A stretch of 64,000 bases of DNA from Trichoderma breve (Eukaryota; Ascomycota; Sordariomycetes; Hypocreales; Hypocreaceae): NCBI RefSeq assembly GCF_028502605.1, contig NC_079233.1:6014001-6078000 (forward strand). The letters run 5' to 3'. The notes beneath the pieces were generated by a model. It was not told the origin of the DNA, did not search any database, and worked only from the letters and a program-made list of their open reading frames with translations. A program made the position numbers and the translations under genes. Of this stretch, positions 42,550 through 54,641 are shown piece by piece. The first letter of the stretch is position 1. Each line of letters begins with the position of its first letter.

Positions 42550-44800
42550 GACGAGAAACAAAAGAAGGGAAAAAAGAATGAGCCAAAGTTGTTTTTTTGA
42601 AACTTGGAATCATGAAGGGATTCGGATAGGCGTCTACCACGGGAGCACAACAACTACTTCGATATTCAACGGATAATTTCTTTACACTAGGATCAGTATG
42701 AATGCTTCTTTTTCGACATCAGGGATGATACGCACGGCAAATAACGATAACAACGACGCCTTGGCCAGACCGGCGGGCAAAGCGGTTTGGATAACCTCTT
42801 TACTCATAGAAAAATCCTTGGACAGACGACGATGACGACAAATGACAAGTAAATGACTTGCAAAACAGTTTGATATGACATATATAACCTTGTCTTGGTA
42901 CTCTTTTTCTTTTTTTATGTATGACCTTTTTTCTTTTGTCACTTATACTATTATTATTGTTAGAAGACGTTGTTACGCGAAGGATGATGGGCCGCGTCTT
43001 CTATATTATTGGGCTATTGGTTGACGAAAGATGCTATGTATTGGAACGAAAGGAAAAAACGACGTGCATTACATATACATACAATGTACAGACAGACATA
43101 TATGCGGGTAGGTAAACCTAGGTAGTTTGTTTGGTGGAAGTTGGTGATAGGGGGTGCTTCTTGATTTTTTCTTTACCGAGTTATTTTTCGTTGGATTAGG
43201 TAGCTGTTTAATTGATACATATGATATATCTTACATGTAAGCCATGGGCAAGCACTTTGAACATACATTTTGCCTGCATACATGGTGGAGATGTCGATGC
43301 CACTCCTGGGATTTCTAGACATGCAGCATCATGTATGGCAAACAGATTCAGAAGGGAATCAAATGAAAACCATCAAGTCGTTTGCCTATGTCCCCTTTTC
43401 GGAATCTCATTTCATCACAGTTGAGGAGCTCACAAACGACGAGACAAACGCGTGCATGTAGTACGGAGGATTATCCACATACATCAACTAGGGATGGGTG
43501 GGCTTGCTGCGGCTTCCGGCGCGAAACTGCAAGAGCTTGACTCGAAGATGGCATTTTGGAAAATTGCATAAAGTGATCCGGTGTTTTTTTTATTATTTTG
43601 TTCGCTAATGTATATAATGTATATACGGAGTACATATAGCACAGATGCTGCACAAAAATCGGTTGAAGAATTGGCGAAGCTCCATTTTCTTTTCGCGTAG
43701 GGCGTTTTGTGTTTATTTACAGAGTACTTTTTTTTACTATTTTCCTACATTTTTTGTTAGTTAGCTTTTTTTTTTTTTTATTGACCGCTTGTTACATGTC
43801 AGTTAGGGATAACGCCCTCAGTGACACTCTTTTTTTTTTCCCTTTTTTTCTGTTTCTCCATGGTCCTGGTGATGCTCTCTTTTTACGACATGCTCTCCAC
43901 TTGTGTGGTCTTCTGAGCACTGTGTGTGTGGTGTGTGTTGTGTTGTATGCAGCGATGAGCAAAAGGTATGCAAGGTTATCTCCTTACAGCACGATTGATG
44001 CCCAACGTGCGATCACGAGTGGGATGGCCACTGTCCTTTTTTTTTTTTTTTTTGGTCGGTTTGTTTTGGATGAGAGGACCCGTTGCATAACGGTGCATGC
44101 GGGCGTGTGGACTGTGTTGCAGTAAGGCGGTGAGAGGTGGCTTTGCTAACTACGGTAAGGTAGAGAGAAAGAGAGAGGTAGGGGATAGTAGTGATGGAGA
44201 AAGAAAAAAAGGGTCCTGGGTCTTGTGAGACTTGGGGACTTGTTGGGGGTGGTTTTGTTTTTGTTTAGGCGCGATGCGGGATCGCAACGATAGAGGCGTG
44301 TAAGTTATTAGTGATGGTGGCTGTTTTCGCGAGAATCTACAGAGTGCTACTGTTTTGGGCAAGGGACTTTGATGGAGTATAGTGGCTCGTACGAGTGGCG
44401 GCTGAATGGGAATTTAAACGTAGCAGCTTGATGTAGTATGATTGGGGACAAGATGGAACTATGGAGTCGAAACTAATGTACGGCGTATGTGTAGGGTTAT
44501 TCGTCTACATGCGTACATACTCGTACATATAAACTATCACCATACAGGCAGAGTGTGGCGATGGGTTTATCCTTGCGGTTGATCAGGCAGTCGTTCGCTT
44601 AACGATAGATTGGCAAAAGACGGGCGTTACTGTGTCCATATCTTGGCCCCCGGTGTACTTACGTGAGGAGCCGATATCAAGATGCCTCACTACGATATTA
44701 CTACCAGTACTACCAAGTATAAATCGCCTTACTAATGTATTAAGGTAGTATGCTATTATTACCAAGGCTGTTGTATATTGTAAGCTCTGCTCTAAATCCT

Positions 44801-44817
44801 TTCGGCTTCAAGCCGAA
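44801..44817. repeat. 17-bp palindrome in an A/T-rich segment
   Basis: TTCGGCTTCAAGCCGAA is a perfect inverted repeat with a single central base. It lies in a stretch (44570-44900) whose composition differs from its surroundings, perhaps a decayed mobile element; no ends or coding parts can be defined. Confidence 0.5.
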
Positions 44818-45297
44818 TTAGACACTCCTAGGACAAACCACTTCGACAACGTCCTTACCACACTTGTATATACCAGCAGGAGGTGTCTCGGTAGCTACAT
44901 GTAAGCAGGCAAAGCCTTGGTGGGACGACATGGAGGCGTGGTCACCTGTGCAGAAACCCAGAGGCCGATAGGCCTAGATTGACATTGGCTCATACTCATT
45001 AGGATATGAGTGCAGCTGTACACGGGATGGAGGGAGGCGTTGGGAGACACGGGTGGCTTGTTTTGGTGAAGCTTTGGATACATTTGAAGAAACAAGTATA
45101 CAGAGACGCGGGATATGCGATATGCGCCATACTGCTAGGACAAAGAACCATACTGGTGTTACGATAACGGCTACCGACTCCTACTAAGGTAAAGCACTCT
45201 GCACGAAAGATTCCAATCAAGCGTCGAGTTTGCTGGGCAAGGATAAGCGAGAATGAGTGCATTATTCATCATAAAGAATCCAGCCACAGATGAGACT

Positions 45298-45353
45298 GAG
45301 TAGTACGGAATACCTTACCGGTAGATGAGTAGTACGGAGTACGTAAGGTAGAT
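45298..45353. repeat. Imperfect tandem duplication with GTACGGA core
   Basis: Two copies of a 27-29-base unit (45298-45326 and 45327-45353), each starting GAGTAGTACGGA and ending GTAGAT. The second copy has the full GTACGGAGTAC element. Confidence 0.8.
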
Positions 45354-45415
45354 ACCTCTTTGCGATACTATCACGGGAGAATTCACGACACGACTAAGAA
45401 AGAGAGGGACCAGCC

Positions 45416-45439
45416 AAAAAAAAAAAAAAAAAAAAAAAA
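45416..45439. repeat. Poly-A tract of 24
   Basis: Uninterrupted run of 24 A, preceded by CCAGCC and followed by GAGATAG. It could be the tail of an old retroposed copy, but no source sequence or target duplication is visible. Confidence 0.85.
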
Positions 45440-45975
45440 GAGATAGAGACCTTTGCCCATCCAGGTCTAACGCGAGTCGAAACGCCTGCAGGCCCCCAAG
45501 CGGGACGGCAAGGGGCAAAAAGCGCAGGTTAGGGCCATGCGCCTACTATGGAAACAAGAACAGGGGTGGCATCTATCGTGTCGAGCTGTGAGAGGCTGGC
45601 GGCAGAGGCTGATGGGAGAATCCTGCTGGGGACTGGCTCCAATAGGGCCAGTTGCTTTTGGGGGTGCCACTGCAGAGGCAGACAGAGAGAAGTGGGCTGG
45701 GTGTGGTCGTCAGCGAGGTTGATAAGAGTCAGTCAGGCAGAGGGGAGAAAAAACAAAGAAAAAGAAGAGACGAGAGACAAAAGAGGACTTGGCTGCTTCT
45801 TTTTTTGGTTTGGGTGTACGGCACGTACGTGGACGAGTACGTGTGCTTGCCTCTGCTCCATCTGGTGGTCACAGGTTGGAGATGCCGTCAGTGTGATTGG
45901 AGACTTGAGGGCGTTCATGACCAAAGCCCCGAACAATGTGTAACAGTCCTATTGCGGGTGGTGATGGGCATTCCC

Positions 45976-45999
45976 TGGTGTTGGTGTTGGTGTTGGTGT
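45976..45999. repeat. TGGTGT hexanucleotide repeat, four copies
   Basis: Four exact tandem TGGTGT units, a simple-sequence repeat in non-coding DNA. Confidence 0.9.
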
Positions 46000-48900
46000 T
46001 GTCAGGCCAGTGCTATTGATGTAAGAGCGAGTTAATCTCGGCGGGCGGATGGAACGGGACGGGCCCGAGTGCTGGTGGCAGCTTGAGCCTAAACTGGTCT
46101 GTTCATCTCTGCCAGAGCCTCTGGTTTGTTGGCGTTGGCTTTTTTGGCTGCAACTATCATGTGTTGACGAGCCATCCATTGGGCCGTTACCGACAGCCGC
46201 GCTGTGACTGGGAGCGTCGTCCCGGTTCTTTCCATCGGGAAATCTTCATCCCTATGAATGGGCTGCCCCGGCCGGTTGAGCCATTTTACCAGAGTAGGAT
46301 TGGGTTGATATTTTAAATTGTCTACATGACTTGCGCGCGCAGGGCTCATGCAGACGACGTTTGCTTTGTGCTCTGGTCTGGCAATTGCCCGTTGAGTTAT
46401 ACAGACCGATGGATGGATGGTGAGCAGATGGTGACAAGGGACGGCCCCTGGCATTGGCCGCCCTTAGCCTCTTCTCGCTGGAAATCCTGGGGAATGGATC
46501 GGGGTATCCTAAAAATCCCTACTGCCTTATTTGGGCGCTATCAGGCATCGACTAGTCAGAGGTGGCATTTCGCATACGTGATACTGACACATAACATGCG
46601 TACATACATGGAAATGTATGCAAAGCACCTGCTAGCCCGTCGCTGGAGCTGTTAATCAAAGCACGGAACTTGTTGAACCGATTGAACGCGGCTCGCGGAG
46701 CAAAACCCGCGGTAATTTTTTTTTTTTTTTCTTTAGGGATCTTGTCTTGGTCGCTCGCCGCTTGTTGGGGGAGCCTGTGGAACGCAGATTCGATTCACGA
46801 GCTAATTAGCACGGGCATTTCGACCCCATGGTTCGGCATCAATTCAGAGCCCCAGACAATCTTCTCAGACATTCACGAGGTCTGCCAGTATCCGAAGAGG
46901 CTGCAAATTGTGCCGTGGTGCCGGCAGGTTTTGTTTTGGGCGCGGGAGTGAAACCCATCCATACAGTCGGGAGGTGGATTCATGTTTGTTGTTGTCCATG
47001 ACGTGAGTGGATCGGGCAAGCTCGAATCGGGGGCCGCCGCGAGCCTGTGTTTGCACCACCCATTTCATCGGCATGGCTTGTCTGATTCCAGGTTTTTTCT
47101 TTTTTTCATTTCATTTTTTCTTCTCCGTCCTTGGGGGCCGCAGAAAAAAAAAATGAATTGCCGGCTTCTGTTTGGGCAAGGCTCGGCCGGCACCGTATAT
47201 GCTTCATGACGTCCTTGCCTAGTAATGGTGCTGGTGTCTTGTGTTGCTCCCGCGGCTCCAGCGCGACTCTCGACCCTGTGTGTCGCATTTGTGTCGTTGA
47301 GATGGTGCCATCTAGCGAAGCCGAGCGGTCAGATATAAGAAATCAACTGGACGGCATGAAATTGGCCAGCCCAGCCCGGATGATCAAATGCTCTAGCCGT
47401 GACTCTATTTGATGAATAGCCCACTAAGCTGAACAGCTTGGTGGAGGACACCATCAATCTACCTGATACCGTGGACTCGACGGGCGTGTCTTTGTCCATT
47501 GGTTCACGGACCGACTAGCTGCAGGCTCTTTCTGCCTTCCGAGTGCCACCTGGCAATGTTGTGCTGCAACTGGAGTCGTCGAGTCGAGTGCTTGGAGGAG
47601 TAAACAAAGGCCAGTCAGTGGCAGGGCAGTGGGAGACTGGACTGACCCTTGTAGCCTGTACATTGGGCTAGCGAGGAGATGCTGGCACAGCAGTCAGCAG
47701 ACCAGTGCGGTTGGGGCACTGGCCAGGTCTCTGCCCCGTACCGAAGAGGTTGGGCTTTGGGGCTAGTGCTTTGGCGAGGTGCTAATGCTAATGCGCTGCT
47801 GGTGCAAAACATTGATTCAATTGATATGATCCAATGCCCTCGATGCGAGGTTCATTTTGGCACCGGCACCGGATCCCATGCCCTAGTGAATTGAATTGGT
47901 ACTAGAGGTTGTACGGAGTAGTAAGATATTCAATGCACTCATTTGTTTGTAACAAATGGTAAGACGAGGGCAATCAAGCAGTCAGCCATTCGGCGTTTTA
48001 TGTTGTAGGATTTGCTATAGTAGTCAGCTCAGCGGCCCCCGACTTGTCTTCTACTATCGCTACTCTTTCCCGTATCTATATCTGCAATAAAGTGTCCAGG
48101 GATAGCTACTACTAAGAAAATCCCCTTATGATACACGTATTCGTACAGTACCGAGCCATCTCCGCAGTAAGCATTGATTGGCATTGGCACTCGTACATTC
48201 AAGTATATTGCTCGAGTGAAACCATTGAAATCCTCCCTGCTCCAGATGATGGAAAAAGGAGAATCCTCGCCTTTCCCCTTGGTCCCCTAAAATCGTATGG
48301 AGTACCGTAGGGCTTTCTTCTCCCTCCTAGGCCCTACCACTGACACAGAAAACCGGAGCTCTCTCTTGGTGTTGCAACAAGGTTTTCATCAACCGACCGC
48401 CGAATCTCGCTGTCTCACCTGTGCCAATCACAAGTCCCGCAGCCGCCCGGGTACAAGCCCTGTACTTCCCCCACGCACTGTACTTGGTGCTACCGCCTGG
48501 TCGCAGTGCTTTGCGCCCATGTCGCATGTACATGTACTCACTCATACCTGTACTTGTACTCACATCGTACCCTCCCGTCGGCTCCAAGTTCCCTCCATGG
48601 AGTTAGCACCACTCCCGCACGCCCATGTTTTTCGCTCTCTCCTCTCACGGTCTCACAGTCTCACAGTCACTAATTTTTTTCTTCTTTTTTCTTCCCCTTC
48701 CATCGTATTCCCACACCCTTCCATACCTTCCTGCTCCTGGTGCTAGCGCGGCCCTGAAGCAAAGTCCCACCATCTTGGCCAACCCGATTTGATTGTGTCA
48801 TCCTTTGCGCACTTGTTTCCGCTCCGCGTCCCAAAACCAAAGGCCCCATTCTCTGGCCCGTCATCCTCTTCCCCGGCTCGAAAATAATATTTCTCTTTTT

Positions 48901-49293
48901 TTTCTGTCATTCAGTTCTGTGCGAGCTTGCTTCCAGACACTCCCTCTAGGCTCCATCTGCTGCACCGCTTGAGCTCCGCTGACGCCCCCCCTTGAGGCGA
49001 ACCCATTGGCTGGCTTCCAGGATCCAGCCAGAAACACCAAGAGCTAGTACGAGTACGACCACGCAAGGGAAGAAGGGCTTCAACGTTGGGCATCGCGCCC
49101 ATCCGATCCTCCCGCATCGCAGCATCGGCGAGCCAACCACCATGAGCCGGGCCTAGGCCGTCAACCTCGCACCCGTTCCCACTCATCAGAACCAGTAACC
49201 AGACCAGCATCCCGAAGCACCAGCACCAGTAGAGGCTTGCCCCGTTGGCATGCATGCTCTGCGAACCCACGACTTGTTTCCATATCCACAGCC

Positions 49294-51986
49294 ATGAACA
49301 GGCCACCGGCTGCTGCGACTGACGGCGAGGGCGCCACACAGGCCGGGCCCGACATGGCGAATCATCAGCCCACACCTGGTGCGCCTGAGTCCGGTACGAC
49401 GTCCAGCACCAGTGCCAATCCAAGTGTCAGTGCCACTGCCAGCGAAAGTGCCACTGCCACGGCGACGTCAACACACTCGTCCGCCAGCGACTCCGTCACC
49501 CATTCACCCATGGGCTCCCGAGACCCCTCCCCGACCCGTCATCCCCGGAGAGCAACATCAACGTCGGGCAGGATCAACGGCGCAAGATCACGGAATAACA
49601 GCCAGCAGGCTCAGAGCCAGAGCCCGTCTCGCCAGGTCCAGTCAACATCAACCCTCGGCGGGCCTGCCTCCGGTCTTCGAAGCCTCTCCGCGACCACCAC
49701 GCCTACCCTCGTGCCCGTGACCGCCAACCAAGACTCGCAGATCCACGTCCAGGCACCCGCACCGCAAAAGCCTGCACTGTCGTCCGAGTTGAGAGACACC
49801 ACGAAATGGCCCGTGTCGCCCCGTGTACGCTCTCCTCCTCTGCAACTGCTTAGAAACGGCAGCACCACGCCTCGCCTGAGCGAGCAGGATCCTCCTCTTA
49901 TCAACGTACAGCACCCTAGCCCATCTCCCGTCCTGCAAGATTCATCTCAGTACCTGGCCACCAGCGAAAGCGAAGCCGAGGACCTACACATGGCGTCCGG
50001 TCTCCGATCACCGGGCCGCGGGCCTCTGGAAACCGTTCAGGAAGTCAGCCAGCCCAATGCCCCAACTCGCTTCCGCCGCCAGCAGGACTCTCCCTTCTTC
50101 GAACAGGCTGGGGAAAAGTTTTCATATGCCGACAATCTATCAGATGTAGATGGAGGCCGGACATTACGAGCCAGACCTATGCTTCCGGGTCATGAGAATG
50201 GCAGCGACAGCAGGGTCGATTCCAGGAGAACCACCTCTGTCCCTCCACCCCTCCTCTCGAGGCAGTCGAGTGCCGTTATGCTCTCCAAGCAAGCCAAAGC
50301 CAGACCTGAAGGCTCTACGCAGACTATGACGGTGGAGACCGAGACCGTAGCAAGCATTCCCCAGGTGGCCTTGGCCGTAGGCCCAAAGCCTGACGGCATG
50401 AATGGAACCCTGAGAACGAAGCAGAGCACAGAGACTATCAAGCCCCCCAAGAAGGAAAAGAAGAGATCCCGCAAACAACCAGTAAATAGTGGAAATGGTA
50501 AGTTTCTCTTGTCTCTATGTTCATTTGAGCAACCAATTTTCACTCCATGTGAAGCATTTTGTGGTCTCGAGGAAACCTTTGTGCTAAACTGCTACTAGGA
50601 TCATCCAAGGCGGACATCTTCGAAGCCAAGATTGCCAACGCTGTCGATGAAGCTAACACCTCCGACTCGGAAGAAACATTTGTCTATGATTCTAACCCCC
50701 CAGACGTTGGCGATCGAGTCTCGCGCCGCTTCCACTCTCGCACACCTAGTGCAACATCCATAGTCAGCCAGGGCGACCGCCCCAACATGCGGGCCATATA
50801 TGGTATCACGGACAGCCATGGCCCTGCACCTAAGAAGAGCATGAAGTTCTCCAATACTTACGTCAACGGTCCTATCAACGATGGCATGCTGACCGGCGAC
50901 GAGGATGGCAGGGGAACGGGCCGCAGTGCGAGCGGTTCTGGCCGAGGAACTGTTCGGCAGCATCACCACATAGGCCGCTGGGGTCGACAGCCGGGCAACG
51001 GCCATGCCTCCCTCTTTGACAATGAATCGCCTTTCCAGAACACGGTTAGGCCCAAGGTGGCCAACTCTCGTCACTCTTCTGGCCCCCCCAGTCCGAGAAA
51101 TCACCCCTCCATGCGGGGACCCCTGAACTCCAAGCGCTCGGTGATACACATGTCATCAAGCTACGATTTGGACGAAACCACTGGTGCAGATGACGAGCAT
51201 ACGCCTCTCCTTGAAAACGGCCGCAACAGAGGACGATTCAGGCGTGGTCCGCACAACTTGCGGCAGGCCGAGTCACAATCGTACTCCAGGAGGTCGTCGT
51301 ATCTCAACCGGTTTGCCGCCTGCCTGGTCCTTACCATGATGTTCCTCTTGGTCATTACGGGTGCCATTGGCTTCATGTTTGCGACTTCTCAACCCCTGAG
51401 CGACATTGAAATTGTTTCCATCCACAATGTCGTCACCAGCGAGCAGGTTCTCATGTTTGATGTCACCGTCAAGGCGCACAATCCGAACATTGTTGTTGTT
51501 ACAATCGATCATGCGAACCTGGAGATTTTCGCCAAGTCGGAGTATGGGGGTGCCGATTCGGACTGGTGGGATAATCCCGATGGACCAAAGGACAACTTGG
51601 TCCGTCCGTTTGACGACCCTGTTAATGATCCAACTACTCCTGGAGGCGAGGATGAGACAAAGCCGAATATACTCCTTGGACGTATAACCGAATTCGACAG
51701 CCCCCTGACGTTTGAGGGATCACTATTCCATCAGGGCCTTTCCTCTTCTACCGGCGAAATGCAGTTGCCATACCCTGGGAATGGGACTGCGGGCGGCTCT
51801 AAGCGCTGGGAGCGAATTTACCAGAACGAGTTCGATCTCATTGTCAAGGGCGTGGTGAAATATACCCTTCCCCTGAGCGCACGCATTCGCAGCGCTACCG
51901 TCTCGGGACGAACGACAGTCAAACCGAATTCGGCCAACAACCCGCCCAAGAAACCCAACGTCACAGCGATGAATTTCGAGGCATAA
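49294..51986 (+). CDS. VAC7: Vac7, vacuolar segregation and PI(3,5)P2 regulator
   Basis: Exons 49294-50497 and 50599-51986 give 863 residues. Vac7 is an integral vacuole-membrane protein that activates the Fab1 lipid kinase, raising PI(3,5)P2 and controlling vacuole size and inheritance. The first 600 residues are Ser/Pro/Thr-rich and disordered. The conserved part begins near ADIFEAKIANAVDEANTSDSEETFVYDSN-type sequence (start of exon 2) and FHSRTPSATSI. HTPLLEN precedes one membrane helix at about 639-663 (CLVLTMMFLLVITGAIGFMF). The domain after it (IEIVSIHNVVTSEQVLMFDV, IVVVTIDHANLEIFAKS) is LEA2-like and should face the vacuole lumen. The intron starts GTAAGT and ends ACTAG. I chose 49294; an in-frame ATG at 49237 would add 19 residues without conserved sequence. 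Confidence 0.92.
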
Positions 51987-53095
51987 AACGAAGACATTTA
52001 CTTTTTTCGAGTATGCTACGTTAATATTGTGCTGTTTCCTTGGTGGCTTTTCTTCCCTTTTCTCTTTTTCGTTTTATTTTTCTCTTTTTCTTTTTAAACT
52101 TCACATTTCCTTTTGGCTTGTGTACATCGAGCGCGCATAGCGAGGTTTCTTATGGAGCAGTGGCGTTGGATTGAAATTTCCAACCATATCATGGCTTATT
52201 CGGTTATTGGCAAGGTCAAAGTTGGCCCAGTCGAGGTGTTTTTTGGGTCTTTGTGTGTGTTCAGACTCACCAGGGGGGGAGAGGAGAGCCTCTTCCCTTC
52301 CTTTTCTTTCTCTTTCTCTTTTCTTTGTTCCTTCTCTTTTACTTCTTTTCCTTTATTTTTGGTTTTGATGTGGTATACAACCTCTGGCGGAGAACGGAGA
52401 TTCCCCTTCTAAACACAAATGTACAAGATGAAAAGTAAAAAACAGGGAGCACACGAGGCATTCGGATGGAGTTTCTTTATACGCAACATAGATGAGCAAG
52501 TGGCAACTACCATTTTTGTAATTGTAACGGTTTATGATAGGCGGTCGATCCCATTCACACACACATTTTTTTACTTTTTTTTTTTGATAGGAGGAAAAAA
52601 AGAGGGGATGGTGCAAAGTCTTAGAATAAGGAGAGCGGTCGATTGATGCCCGACAATATTTTTACAGTACAAGAGAGGCAAGAAAAGATACAGTGAACAA
52701 AATGATTTCGACGATGACGATATTGATGGATGTATATAATTTTTTGGTAGACTTGTTGGTAAAAGTTGAGTTCTTATAATTGCTATATTCGGGTGCTTGA
52801 AATAATATGTGTATTGTGAAGGGATAAAAAACGTGATGCTTCTTCGAATGCCTATTTCAAAGCTCTGTAAACGCCTAGAAACGCCCCACTCGCCGTACCA
52901 TTTTGTGAATCATGAAATACCTTGTCTTCTAGCTAAACAAAGACGTATTCTTCGTAAACTCATGCCTCCTGAAGGCACTACATGTCGTGAATATCAACCA
53001 AACCAACAGAGAAGAAACAGCTCAAGTAAAAGAAGAGAGGAAGAAAGATGGAAGGAAGCACAAAGAGAAAATCAAGAGGTGGGAATCGTCTTTTT
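51987..53095. other. Convergent 3' region of VAC7 and DIM1
   Basis: No gene. Long T- and C/T-rich stretches directly after the VAC7 stop, including CTTTCTCTTTCTCTTTT near 52302-52322, then A/T-rich spacer. It should contain both poly(A) sites. Confidence 0.55.

Positions 53096-54641
<1,546 letters not shown>

Larger units (their letters stand above)
42550..49293. other. Largest gene-free interval, about 6.7 kb, homopolymer-rich
   Basis: No gene is supported on either strand. Open frames are below 175 residues, overlap each other and are often made of homopolymers. Visible content: several T runs (17 T at 44037-44053), a 24-A run at 45416-45439, a TGGTGT hexamer repeat at 45976-45999, several GTACGGAGTAC-family elements, an imperfect 27-29-bp tandem repeat near 45300, and an unusual A/T-rich segment at about 44570-44900. 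The right end (from about 48590) is C/T-rich and is probably Vac7 promoter and leader. The rest could hold long regulatory regions or a non-coding RNA. Confidence 0.5.

Noticed and set aside
43709..44125. 138-codon frame rich in Phe and Leu in the large gene-free interval
   Set aside because: Built from poly-T runs; low-complexity hydrophobic sequence without domain.
47305..47410. GCCGAGCGGTCAGA, like the D-arm of a Leu or Ser tRNA
   Set aside because: No T-loop, anticodon arm or acceptor pairing downstream.
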